Part shown: positions 46,743 through 57,281 of the stretch, piece after piece
How positions within the stretch are numbered: position 1 is the first letter of the stretch
Layout: the number at the start of each line of letters is the position of its first letter
DNA from: Hyaloperonospora brassicae
Taxonomy: Eukaryota; Oomycota; Peronosporomycetes; Peronosporales; Peronosporaceae
DNA length: 64,000 nucleotides
NCBI GenBank assembly: GCA_947650285.1
Contig: CANTFL010001488.1
Coordinates: forward strand, 310,001 to 374,000
Reading direction: 5' to 3'
Notes under the pieces: model-generated
What the model was told of the DNA's origin: nothing
What the model saw: the letters and a program-made list of their open reading frames with translations, nothing else
Databases searched by the model: none
Made by a program: the position numbers and the translations under genes

Positions 46743-47223
46743 TGTAACGGGGTTACACGTCGGCTGGTAGTCGACGATAGGTGTGGTCTATACAAGAGAG
46801 GGGGTACCCTATAAAGTAATTTTCGAACACAGTGAGTGTATCAATTATTGATGACTGATGTCTGTCATCAATTGATTGCGAGATCTTTTAAGAGATTATT
46901 TAGGGCAGGTTAAATACGCTGTTCTAATTCTAAGGTGTTCTTTTAGGTTAATTAAAGAAATAAAAATTCAGTTCCCCCTTTGATCACTGAAAGACACGTG
47001 CCTTACGAGGCGTCTTTGATCGATAGGAGCTAGCAATAACTGTGAAGGTAGCTGCTCCTGAGCACTCTGTGCTGTGATTCTTTCGAATCGTTTGGTCTTT
47101 TAGGAACGGGGACCGTAAGCTCTCTGAGCTTGTTGACTCTCTGAGTCGGGTTCGTAGAACCAAAGTTGCTCGTATGAGCGTTAAGTCTTCCTCTGACTTA
47201 AGGAGCTGTGTAGCTCCGCTACA
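46743..47223 (+). repeat. Element 1 5' LTR
   Basis: TGTAACGG ... GCTACA. Contains ATTGATGAC/GTCATCAAT and, toward its end, a run of small perfect hairpins: AAGCTC/GAGCTT, GACTC/GAGTC, GGTTC/GAACC, GCTC/GAGC, TTAAGTC/GACTTAA and GGAGCT/AGCTCC. Promoter and polyadenylation signals for the element must lie here but were not pinpointed. Confidence 0.96.
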
Positions 47224-47225
47224 TT

Positions 47226-47233
47226 TGGTAGCA
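47226..47233 (+). other. Element 1 primer binding site
   Basis: TGGTAGCA two bases after the LTR matches the complement of a tRNA 3' end of the form TGCTACCA, as in eukaryotic initiator methionine tRNA. Only these 8 bases match clearly. Confidence 0.6.
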
Positions 47234-47282
47234 CTTGTAGTCAATCTACGCCTGAGTCGGTAACGACTGATCCTCTGTGAGG

Positions 47283-48317
47283 ATGGGGCAATCCACATTC
47301 CTCTCTGAGGCTCAAAAAGTCGCGCTTGATAAGCTGACCGCGGCCGTAGGCCCTGAGTACGTGGAGTTTCTCGCTGCACAAGGTCCCGATGTGCTCAATG
47401 CACGAGTCGAGACCTTCATGCAGTATGAAACGGCCTTGTTAGAACAGGTTCAAAGCCAAGTAGCGTCGGCTATGCCAACACGCTACGTGGCAATGCCACC
47501 AGAAGAGGCTAAGCCTCGTCCCCTTCGGGTGGACGTTAAATGTTACTCCGGGAAGGAGGGGGAAAACTTGACCCTCTGGATCCGTGAGATTGAGATGGCC
47601 ATGAGATCTGGCTTGATCTCAATCGAGCATCAGCGAGTCTCGCTGGCCATCTCAAAGCTCGATAGAAGATCTAGAGAATGGGCTTTGACGTGCGGCACGT
47701 CGGGTAACTTGGCGTTTCCCACTTGAGATTCGCTCAAGCTAGACCTATTGCGAGTTTTCTCGCCGTCTAACCAGGCATATCGCGTGCGCTCACGCTTCTT
47801 GTCTACCCGTCAGGGTAAGAACGAGTTAACGGACTATGTCCAGGGATTGATAACTCTGATGGCTGCCGTGCAGTCCGACCCTCTCCCTGAGACCGTATAC
47901 ATGACAGTCTTCATGGAAGTCCTTCGCACTGGCATTGCCAGGACCGAGGTCTTTCAAGTCCATCCCTCGACTTTTGAGGAGGCTTAGAGCTTCGCTCAGA
48001 ATGCTGAGCATAACTTTAAGTCAGCAAGACTTGGTTAAAATTGAAACAACCCAAGCTATGCGAGGGCACCCTCAGCAAATAGCTCAGCTTACTGTAAGCC
48101 CGAACCGATGGATCTCAGCAATGCTGAAGAAGAAGGTGAAGCTGAGATTTATGTTGCCGAGCAACGAGAGGAGGTGAAACGCTGTTACATGTGCGGAAGC
48201 ACTAAACACTTGCGTCCCACTTGTCCTTTGCGTAAGCAACGACCGACTCCTATGAGTCGAAACCCCAGCCTCAACCAGAAACTTGGTATGGCACGGGAAA
48301 ACGTCGACACCCAGTAG
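47283..48317 (+). pseudogene. Element 1 gag
   Basis: One continuous frame from ATG 47283 to 48317 interrupted by four stops (TGA 47724, TAG ~47985, TAA and TGA near 48040). Residues ~75-230 are the Gag capsid-type region (LRVDVKCYSGKEGENLTLW, then WIREIEMAM and, after the stop, VRSRFLSTRQG and LTDYVQGL). A CCHC knuckle CYMCGSTKHLRPTC lies at 48181-48222. The stops can be explained by transitions at Gln, Arg or Trp codons. Gag would form the particle that packages the element RNA. Confidence 0.88.
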
Positions 48318-48439
48318 GCGCGGGGCGCCCTACTGGGGTAGAACTGATTTCTGTCACTTCTCTACGAGGTAGAGCAACACAGGGCTTATACCCACAGAGC
48401 TCCGTGCCAGCAAGCACATAGCGTGGATACAAGCCTGGC

Positions 48440-49138
48440 TTGTTAGTCGCCGAGGCGATAGTTAAAGGCTTTGAGAAGCACTGGTCGATATTAATCGATT
48501 CCGGGGCGTCATGTAACTATACTAGACGCCGTTACCTTGAGGAAGGTCAGCAATATGCTGAGGCGCTCAAAGAGCACGATGTTGATTCCATCACTGTTCG
48601 GTTAGCGACAATTAGTCGCGTTACTGTGCCTAAAGTTCCGTTGAACTTGGGCGTGAAGTTTTTGGACTTTGATAGCACAAAACGCTGTCTCGTCCTTGAC
48701 TTGGATTCGAGATACGATCTCATCCTAGGCATGGCATGGCTTGAACGCCATGAACCATGGATCGATTGGAGGTCTAAGACCTTGGGCGCCACGCGAAACG
48801 TTACTAGCAAAGCTTTGGAGAGTCATGAACCCACCTTTGCTAGGCAACAAAAGCACTATTGGCGCGAGTCAGTGGCGGAAGATGTCAATGTGCTGGACAT
48901 TGGTATGTCGGAGCTAACTAGCTCGAATGTCTATGACATGAATATGGAGCGGAGCCCTTCTAATGTGTTTGAAAAGAGTTGTACTCCGTTGAGTGATACT
49001 CGTTTTGATAATGCGTCACTGCATGCGTCAAGCATGGTTGGCTTAGGGCGGGACATACAGGAAGTAATTCCCATGATGTCAGTGCGGTGGCACGTGAAAT
49101 TACACAGAGTGAGGGCGGCCGTGATGGCGCCTCACTGA
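48440..49138 (+). pseudogene. Element 1 retropepsin protease
   Basis: Active-site motif LIDSGASCNY with DSG at 48497-48505, followed by beta-strand segments and DLILGMAWLERHEPWIDW, the second conserved block of Gypsy retropepsins. It would cleave the polyprotein. The frame shifts relative to RT near 49087-49138. Confidence 0.88.
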
Positions 49139-51390
49139 ATGTCGGTAATGACATTGATGGCGAGAAGCCAGAGTGTTTAGGGCTAGGCCCGAATGCTGTA
49201 CGTGAAGTGGTCCGTGTAAATCCACTAGGTGAAGTGTTTGAGTTACGTAACACTTCACCAGATGTCGTTCAAGACATGTGCTCTCGTCTAGAGCGTGCTA
49301 AGACAAATAGCAACCACGGGGACCCGACTGTCCCGGCCTTTAGGAGGCGTACTGTTTCTGTGAGGACCCGATTCCAGCGTAGGGTGGCAACTGTTAAGCG
49401 CCCAACGTCTAAGCAGTCACGAAGTGATAATAGTAATAATACACTGTATACACTTGTAAATGGGTTGACTGGCCAGATCGATGGCAATATTAGTTCTGAG
49501 ACTATTCCATCTTTAGATACTCGATTTCAACTAGACGAAATGTCTGACGGCGAATTTAGCCAAGCCTTACAGACAGAAGAATTATCCGAGTTAGTGGTCA
49601 TTCGACCAGATATTGAGTTGAACTCATCCTCGTTATTGGACGAGTCTGCCCTTGAGGACACAAAGGCGGAATTGGATGCCCGTAGTGAATCTTCGATCCT
49701 TAAGGATCCTCTTGATCCGTTCTACCCTTGGGTAAAGGAGTTTCAGGACGTGGTGTGTCACAACCCACCGTCCGTCTTACCTCCCGATAGAGGTGTACGT
49801 CATGATATTGACTTGGTTCCTGGAAATAAATACTGCGTAACACGGCAGTGGCCTTTACCGAAGGAACAGTTTGACGTCATTGACGACCTCTTTCGTGCAA
49901 AGCATGCAGCGGGCATGGTTCTTGAGAGCAAATCTCATCATTCCACGCTCACACTTTGTGTTTGAAATCTCAATGGAAAGTGGCGCATTGTTCATGCTTA
50001 CAATGAGCTTAATGCTGCCACGATCCCGGATCATACACCAATCCCTCGGAAAGATGTTATTTAGAACAATATGGTGGGATGTACAATGTACAGTGCACTC
50101 AATTTAGTCGATGATAATTAATAATTACTCATGCGTGAGAACGATATCCCGCTAACAGCGGTTAGTAACCCGAGCGGTATGCTCTGGGAGTGGCTAGTTA
50201 TGCCACAGGGCTCGTTCAACGCGCCAGCTACGTTCAATCGTCTTGTGACGCAACTGTTTCGGCCTCACCGAGGTTATGCACAGACATACTTTGATGACAT
50301 CTTTGTCCATATTCGTGCTATGAACGGACGGTCTGATGTGGATAATCACATCAACCATTTACGAGCAGTGCTCGAGGGCATGCGCACAAACAAGTTGTAT
50401 GCCAACGCCTCTAAGTGCATCTTTGGTGCACAAGAGATTCCCTTTTTAGGGTGCTTCATTGGGAAGCGTGGTCTTAGAGCGGATCCCGCTAAGATAAAAG
50501 CCATAGACGATAGGCCGGTTCCTAAGAACCAGAAGGACTTACGTAAGTGACTTGGTCTTGCCAATTACTTACACAAGTATAGTGCAAACTATGCGGACAT
50601 GGCTCGACCATTATCCAGTCTCCTTTAAAAGGATGTGGAATTGTGTTGGACTAACACCGAGCATGAAGTCTTTACGGCTGTTAGGGAGAGTCTTCTTCAT
50701 GCGCCAATCTTGGACTTGCCCGATCCTGATCGGCCTTTCAGTGTCGTATGTGACGCATCTGACATTGCCATCGGCAGTGCTCTGATACGAACAGATAATG
50801 ATGGACGGGATCGCGTCATTGCGTTTGAGCCCCGGCAGCTGAAGGCTGCAGAAAATAACTATCCAGTTCATGACAAAGAGCTATTTGCAATGAAGGTATG
50901 CTTTAGTCAAATTCAGAGTTCATCTGCTTGGCTCGAAGCCTTTTGTGATCTTTACAGATCATGCGTCATTACGTACTGCGACCCAGTCGCCACATCTCTC
51001 TCAGCGAATGGCTCGTTGGCTCTCATTCTTTGCGGAATATAACTTCGAGGTGAAGTATAATCCAGGCAAGCAGAATGCTTTGGCGGATGCGTTGTCACGC
51101 AGGCCTGACTATGAGCTTGCTCATGTTAAGACTCTGTCATCATCGGTCACAGAACTCATTCGTTCGGCATATGCCAAAGATGAACACTGTGTAGCTTTGC
51201 TACGCGCTCTGGGGACCGAGGAGTTTAACAACTCAGACATTATAGTGTCGGCACGTTTGCGTACGAGGCTACATCGATATTCCATCGATCAAAGCCTGTT
51301 GTGCTATAGAATGGATGTGGAGGATACTCCCCGTATCGTTGTCCCTCATGATGAGGAGTTGTAGTATCGCATCCTCTATGAGGCGCATGA
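49087..51390 (+). pseudogene. Element 1 reverse transcriptase and RNase H
   Basis: A linker (49087-49780) leads to RHDIDLVPGNKYCVTRQWPL and the fingers, then stops at about 49964, 50062 and 50119-50124 in the same frame. The palm follows (MPQGSFNAPATFNR, catalytic YFDDIF at 50287-50304) and the connection FLGCFIGKRGLRADP. After stops near 50548 and 50626, RNase H begins with FSVVCDASDIAIGSAL and the ELFAMK block, shifts frame near 50900, and continues as IFTDHASLRTATQS and NPGKQNALADALSRRPDY. The integrase zinc region begins after the TAG at 51362. The domains convert element RNA to DNA. Confidence 0.92.
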
Positions 51391-52918
51391 TACTGCGGTG
51401 GGCGGTCATCTCGGTCGAGAAAAGACATATAGCTCCGTGAGCCAATATTATTGGTGGCCCAAACTTTATAAATGGGTAAGCACATATGCGCGTACGTGTG
51501 AAACCCTCAGCTCATGCGGCTGCGCCGCTGGCTTGTTTGCCTATACCCTCTGGGTGTTGGGAGTTCATCAGTATGGAATTCATGTTCGTTCTGCCGAAAG
51601 ATGTGCAAGGCAATACGGGTATTGTGGTCTTTGTTGACCGTTTGAGCAAGATGGATCACTTGGCGGCTGTGCCAGATACCATTGATGGTGAAGGCACAGC
51701 TACGCTGTTTATCGATCGAGTGTTTCGACAACACGGCTTGCCTGTGGCGATTGTCTCTAACCGAGACCCTCGCTTCACAGGGAAATTTTGGAAGTCCATC
51801 TTCAAGGTGCTCGGCACACGTTTAGACATGTCCGCAGCGGACCATCCGCAGACCGATGGTCAAACCGAGCGAGTCAATCGCGTTATCGGTGATATATTAC
51901 GCAGTGTTTGCGCTAATACACCAAAACTTTGGAGTTCGATGCTCTCTGTTGTTGAGTTTGCGTTAAATAACGCTGTTCACGCCTCTATAGGCTTTACTCA
52001 GTTCTACGTGAACGGTCTCACACACCCTCGCGTTCCGTTAACGCTACCACTACGTGGTTCAGGGCTTGTTGGGGGAGAGATGGCCGGTCGGCTTGCTGAT
52101 ATCAGCCCTGTTACTGTTCATAAACAGGTAAGCGAGTTTCTCGCAACGCGCTTGGATGTGTTACGACACGTACGTGATGCACTGGTTGATAGCCACGATA
52201 AACAAAAGGAACAAGCTGATGCTAAAGGAAGAGGATGTATTGAACGTTATGAGGTCGAAGACCAAGTTCTACTCAATGCTAAAAACCTACCTGCAAATGT
52301 AGTGTCTGCCGTCTTCACAACAAAGTTGCGTCCGCGCTTCATTGGGCCATTCACGGTCATTGCTAAAAAGGGATTGGCGTATACGCTCAACCTCCCGCGC
52401 AAACTGCGCACACACCCCGTGTTCTACGTTGGCTTACTTAAGCCTTATCGGGATCCGTCCCACGTGAACTTGGAGGCGCTTGCGCCGGGTAATAGGGCCT
52501 TGCCATCGGTTGCTGAATCCGTATCAGGAGGTCAAGCTGAACATCCACACGGGCTAAGGCCAACTCCACTGCTTGAACACGGCCTTGCATCGTGTCGAGC
52601 GCACTCTGGGTCTTACCCAATGTCTCTTGAAGACCACTTATCTCACGGAGCACCTTCTCATGCTCCTTCTTCGGTACCCCGACCACCACTGACTCTGCTC
52701 GATGAGCAAGGGAACCGCCTGTTCCATGTGGAGTGACTCCTTTAGCGACGTCGTCGTCGCGGCCAATACCAGTATCTGGTGAAGTGGCAAGGGTACCCGG
52801 AGTCGGATAACTCGTGGGAGTATGAGTTTACCCTTCGGCAGGACTGCCCTTACGCCGTGGATGTTTTTGAACATCGTGGTCAGGGTCGCATTGCGAACGA
52901 GAACGCTTCTCACCAATA
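51365..52918 (+). pseudogene. Element 1 integrase and chromodomain
   Basis: The HHCC zinc region (AVGGHLGREKTYSSVSQYYWWP, then CETLSSCGC) is followed by a frameshift near 51500. The catalytic core has VVFVDRLSKMDHL, IVSNRDPRFTGKFW and HPQTDGQTERVNR, the D,D,35,E acidic residues. The C-terminal arm ends HPVFYVGLLKPYRDP. After a 60-residue Pro/Ser-rich linker, two in-frame stops (TGA 52734, TAG 52743) interrupt a chromodomain whose core reads QYLVKWQGYPESDNSWEYE, ending TAG at ~52916. Chromodomains steer integration to marked chromatin. The linker and chromodomain overlap the antisense frame. Confidence 0.92.
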
Positions 52919-53574
52919 GTGGTGGGAGGTGGCGTGTTGCTCCGCACCTTAGGGTCGTGACTCGTGACTGCCATTGTAGCCGGAGCATAACGCGTACGTG
53001 TACGCAACTGGCCTCTGGCCTTGAGCTTGGTATACTCGAACCGGAGCTTCCGTTTCAGTCGAACGTCAGCCACATCGGCGCTGGCCCGCAGCGCTGGCAC
53101 ATTGCTAAGATGCCGCTTGCGGTGCACCCAACGGATGAACTGATTGTCCTCCTCCTCGGGCAGTTTGCCAGCGAACAACAAGATGGGCACGCCCTATATC
53201 GGTCGAACCAAAACACCACGAGAATAGCTCTCAAGGTGTGCAAGGTACTGAACTTGCGTGGTAAAGGCTGGTTCGAGATACCTCTCATTTAGAGCCTTGA
53301 GAAAGGCGATATCTTCTGGCGACGTAGCCTCGGGACGAATGGCCCATGTCGAAAGACTACGGCCTTCCGTTTGACGGAGGCGTTGCTCCACGTCTGGTGT
53401 TGAAAAAAAATAACCACTCCGGTTTCGACTAACCGCCTGGGTATGAGTGCGACGTAGAGCACGCTCCTTACGCTGACGGATCAGCTTCTGCTGTTCGTCG
53501 AGCAAGTTCGTGATGATGTTCTCACCTGCATCTGTTGTATGATGCTGCGCCACTGGCGCGGTGGTATCACCACG
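52438..53574 (-). pseudogene. Antisense gene of element 1 (unknown function)
   Basis: On the strand opposite gag-pol, one frame runs from 53574 to 52438 with only two stops (TAG 53196-53194, TAA 52830-52828), about 375 codons. N-terminal part: charged helix (DEQQKLIRQRKERALRR), a globular region (FLKALNERYLEPAF, DNQFIRWVHRKRHLS, RLKRKLRFEYTKLKARG), a Pro/Ser/Thr-rich linker, then a C-terminal coiled coil (EHEKVLREISGLQETLGKTQ). No ATG opens it; a GTG at 53553 or a lost ATG is possible. Its coiled-coil end lies antisense to the integrase linker and chromodomain. The family is not recognised. The low stop density over 1.1 kb argues against a chance shadow. Confidence 0.6.
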
Positions 53575-53833
53575 TTAAACGAACGGATTCGGTGCTGTTA
53601 GAGGACGAGCCTCAGGTACAGCGGAGTGGGATGATATCCCGTCATCTCCATGGCCACTGTTATCACTTCCATAGTCCACATCCTCGTCGAAGTGGAGGTA
53701 AGATAAAAGAGTCCGAGACTCGTTGGGTGGCAATGCCATGTTGTTTCGTGTTTAGCAACCGCGAGATTAAGCACACACACACCGACATCTTCGAGGAAAG
53801 AAGCCAATTGACGTTTTGTGGTAACGTCAGTCT

Positions 53834-53845
53834 GGTGGGGGAGGG
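53834..53845 (+). other. Element 1 polypurine tract
   Basis: GGTGGGGGAGGG lies directly before the 3' LTR, where plus-strand DNA synthesis is primed (apart from its single T, all purine). Confidence 0.85.
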
Positions 53846-54325
53846 TGTAACGGGGTTTTACGTCGGCTGGTAGTCGACGATAGGTGTGGTCTACACAAGA
53901 GAGGGGGTACCCTATAACGTAATTTTCGAACACATGAGTGTATCAATTATTGATGACTGATGTCTGTCATCAATTGATTGCGAGATCTTTTAAGAGATTA
54001 TTTAGGGCAGGTTAAATACGCTGTTCTAATTCTAAGGTGTTCTTTTAGGTTAATTAAAGAAATAAAAATTCAGTTCCCCCTTTGATCACTGAAAGACACG
54101 TGCCTTACGAAACGTCTTTGATCGATAGGAGCTAGCAATAACTGTGAAGGTAGCTGCTCCTGAGCACTCTGTGCTGTGATTCTTTTGAATCGTTTGGTCC
54201 CTCAGGAACGGGGACCGTAAGCTCTCTGAGCTTGTTGACTCTCTGAATCGGGTTCGTAGAACCAAAGTTGCTCGCAAGAGCGTTAAGTCTTCCTCTGACT
54301 TAAGGAGCTGTGTAGCTCCGCTACA
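53846..54325 (+). repeat. Element 1 3' LTR
   Basis: 480 bp, ~97 % identical to 46743-47223; ends GCTACA followed by the CCCGC target duplication. Confidence 0.96.
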
Positions 54326-56704
54326 CCCGCCGTTTCAAGACTAGGCGAACGAACCTAAAAAGATGATCCTTACATGCAATGTGTCACCTCTAGCCGCAGT
54401 TGCATTCCTATGAATGTACGCGGATTTACGTAAACGGAACCATCGGAATAAGGTAGGACCGTAATCCGCCTACGGCATTCAAATTGAGGCTCTGACAAGT
54501 AGCTAATTATTTCTTCTGCAACTTCAGGGCGATATGTAAATGTGGACGAGATGTCCTGCGACTGAGCACACTTTCTGGCAGAGCAAGATGTATATGGTAT
54601 TGGTTTTGCATACTAGTGCGTCATCTATGTCGTTGATGTACAGAGGTCAGTGGACAACGCCAGGATATAGTAGGAGCTCACAAGACAAGAATTAAAGGGA
54701 AGTGACCGACCGTTTTGCTCAGCATGACAGTCTTGTGATTATTTTTCGACGCGCACGTCGCTACAAACGATGACAGTATGCAGCTGCGATCTAATGTTGG
54801 GCATATCTGTATCGTGAATGACAGGATGACTGGATAATTAGTGTGGATACGCCGTTGCTCTCAAGCTGCTAATAAGCCTACGTCATGAAGAGTGCTAGGT
54901 TGCAAAGGTACGTAAGCGACCCTATTCTCTAAATATTTTTACATACTCAAGCTCTCCGGGGTCAATGGTATGCAGGGGACTGGCGAATACGTCTACAACC
55001 AGCATATGCTAAGGTAACGAAGCCACTGTTGTTACCGCAGCTGTCTACTAATATCTAACGGATACTCGGCGCATGTAAATATATATTACAGAGTCACTTT
55101 ACCGTTAAATGAATTGTCCATTCTCGAGCGTATATGGATACTGATAGCTCGAGCTTTGGCAGACGAAAGCACCGCGGAACGCACTCAGTCAAATGCAACT
55201 ACAACATTTGGCGGGTCCGGATCACGCGTGTCGAGGCTATTGCAATAAAGATTTAAATGAGGTTGAACTTATACTGAGATCAGCTACGTGGTCATACCTT
55301 GTCTTAATACATCAAACGTATCTAGTGCATGTAAACTTTTAATTAGCGGTTATTCCATTTTTCCTATACGAGGTGCGTTATTACATGTATGATAAATTAG
55401 CTCAAGGACATTCATGTCATCCTCATCATTGATAAGTGCAACAAACAAGTAGATCCGTGCAGAAATTGGCATGCTTATGATACAGCAAAAAGGCTTGATA
55501 GATAGACATTCAAAAAAATAATTCGTGTGATGTCAAAGCATTGATTGTTGAACTATTAGTATTTCTGTATTATCTGTTAACGTTGGAGAACGTGATGCAA
55601 GCAATAAGAACATGTATAGATTTAGTGTGTTGACGAGAAGTGGTGGGGCGTGCATAATTGCCTTGAAACATCAAAAGTAGCACTACCATCACCAACTCAT
55701 CTTATAGGCACCCATCATATAAGTGCTAGTCTCGAAGCAATGGAGGTTCCCTTTAAATGTAGCCGATATGAGTGACCTTAATCGTACTTGAAGTGTCCGG
55801 AAAGGTATTGGATATGTTCTTGATCTGGTGCAGGATATTCACTCAGACGTTGAAGATGACGCACTTGATATGATACTTCCTGGTAGCCCATAGTATCCTG
55901 CCCCGTGACATGTCGGTGATCCACCGGAAAAGGTGGAGTCAGTCCACGGTACAACTGGTTGTAGCAATGTCTTCTCGAAGCAGTTTCTTTTCTCGAATCA
56001 TATTCATATTGTAAATACGATTGGCCTTGTCCTTTAGACACTTAAAACAATGATTTATCGCCTGTTATAGCTGCTGCTTTATACACTTATTCAGTACACG
56101 CCATAGAATCACTTACACTCGACACCTCTGGCAAAAAATCATCATAGATGGTGCTGAAGGTGGGACTTGAGTGGTCTGTTCAACGTCATGGGCACAAATA
56201 AATTAGCTAAATACGTTGAGAATGCGAATATCACCTACCTGTGACGCCTGTTGCTAGATTAGCTGCTGCCCTTCGATCCAGTAGTTGACACACAGTTCGA
56301 CACGTCAGGTCGCATGTTGCCATCAACCTCGGACTGCTATGGGGACGTAATTGACCAGTCGTTGTCTTGCTGACGATTCTCCATCCGGAAATCTGAAACC
56401 AGTAGATTTATAAGTCGCGATAGGATCAGTCAAGGTTAAACAGTAAGCTTTGCTGCACGAACCTAGCTCAAACCTGTATGTCGTCAGTGCTGCACCTTGG
56501 ATCGAACCTGTATTACGTAAGTGTAATTCCTTGGGTCGTAATTGTCTTACGTCAGTGCAGCACCAAGGACCAAACTTGTCTCACGTCAGTGTCGTAGTTT
56601 AGCTCGTATTGCTTGGTGTTTTTTTCCAAACGCGAAGACGTAACGTTTAGCACTGGTGTGTGGGGGGACCCTTCATTAATACATATTCATATCGAGATCA
56701 ATAT
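54326..56704. other. No gene recognised
   Basis: AT-rich. The minus-strand frame 56041-55778 (87 aa) reads like protein but begins with GTG next to a stop and has no motif; it could be a remnant. A small tandem repeat is listed separately. Confidence 0.4.
56470..56600. repeat. Short tandem repeat, ~36 bp unit
   Basis: About three and a half diverged copies of a unit with TACGTCAGTGCAGCACC, an AAGG core and an AACTTG-like end. Confidence 0.65.
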
Positions 56705-57148
56705 TAAAACGGGGCACTGTTGACTACGTACTGGTTGACCAGTACGGAGTATACTTCCACTGACGACAGTGGTCGACATTGCCCTGCTAGGTGTTTTAGG
56801 AAAAAAAACAGAGGAAGGAAAGGAGACCAAGTAGTCAGACTAGGCTCTGGTAAAAGTAAAACTGTAATAATATAATTAAGTCCTATAACTCCTTAAATCT
56901 CTGTTGTCCTGACTTAATTATACTAATTTACCTATACGTATGATGACGTCTACTCACCACCCATTGCGCGCGTCTAGCAGCAATTGGTGGGTTGATATCA
57001 TCCCAATATCAACCAATGAGTAGACCCTTCGGTCAATCCAATAATATCATCAGGCTCTATGATATTATTGAAAGAATATTCAACTTAATCTACTTTATTG
57101 TCATTTTAGCCTTGGTGACAATCTCATGTAACGGGCTACCCCGTTAAA
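56705..57148 (-). repeat. Element 2 3' LTR (type A)
   Basis: 444 bp, closely similar to the solo LTR 13483-13926 in opposite-strand context; terminal bases are mutated (TTAAA where TGTAA is expected, CCGTTAAA where CCGTTACA is expected). It carries the same hairpin chain, e.g. GTACTGGT/ACCAGTAC near the 5' end in plus coordinates. Confidence 0.93.
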
Positions 57149-57163
57149 TCACCCCCCCCCTTA
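57149..57163 (-). other. Element 2 polypurine tract
   Basis: On the minus strand a run of ten G residues preceded by AA and followed by TGA lies directly before the 3' LTR, fitting the plus-strand primer position. Confidence 0.75.
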
Positions 57164-57281
57164 ACTGATAGTCACCGTGTGGCTAGTGACACTTTTGTGG
57201 CCACCCGTTGGATGGCAACGGTACGGGGAGCACTTGTTTGGTCAGACCCATTCACTCCTGACCTTGCCTCGCATAGTTAAC

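Larger units (their letters stand above)
46743..54325 (+). mobile_element. Gypsy element 1, structurally complete, chromodomain type
   Basis: 7583 bp bounded by 481 and 480 bp LTRs, with perfect 5 bp target duplications CCCGC (46738-46742, 54326-54330). Internal order: primer binding site, gag with a CCHC knuckle, protease, RT, RNase H, integrase, chromodomain, an antisense frame, polypurine tract. The LTRs differ at roughly 15 sites plus one indel (~97 % identical), mostly transitions, so the insertion is fairly recent. Despite that, gag and pol hold more than ten stops and a few frameshifts, so it is not autonomous. Confidence 0.96.

Noticed and set aside
55778..56041. Minus-strand 87-codon frame as a gene
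   Set aside because: Begins with GTG directly after a stop and has no recognised domain; at best an exon or remnant, so not listed as a CDS.
56470..56600. CRISPR-like array
   Set aside because: Units are contiguous and diverged, with no unique spacers, and the genome is eukaryotic.
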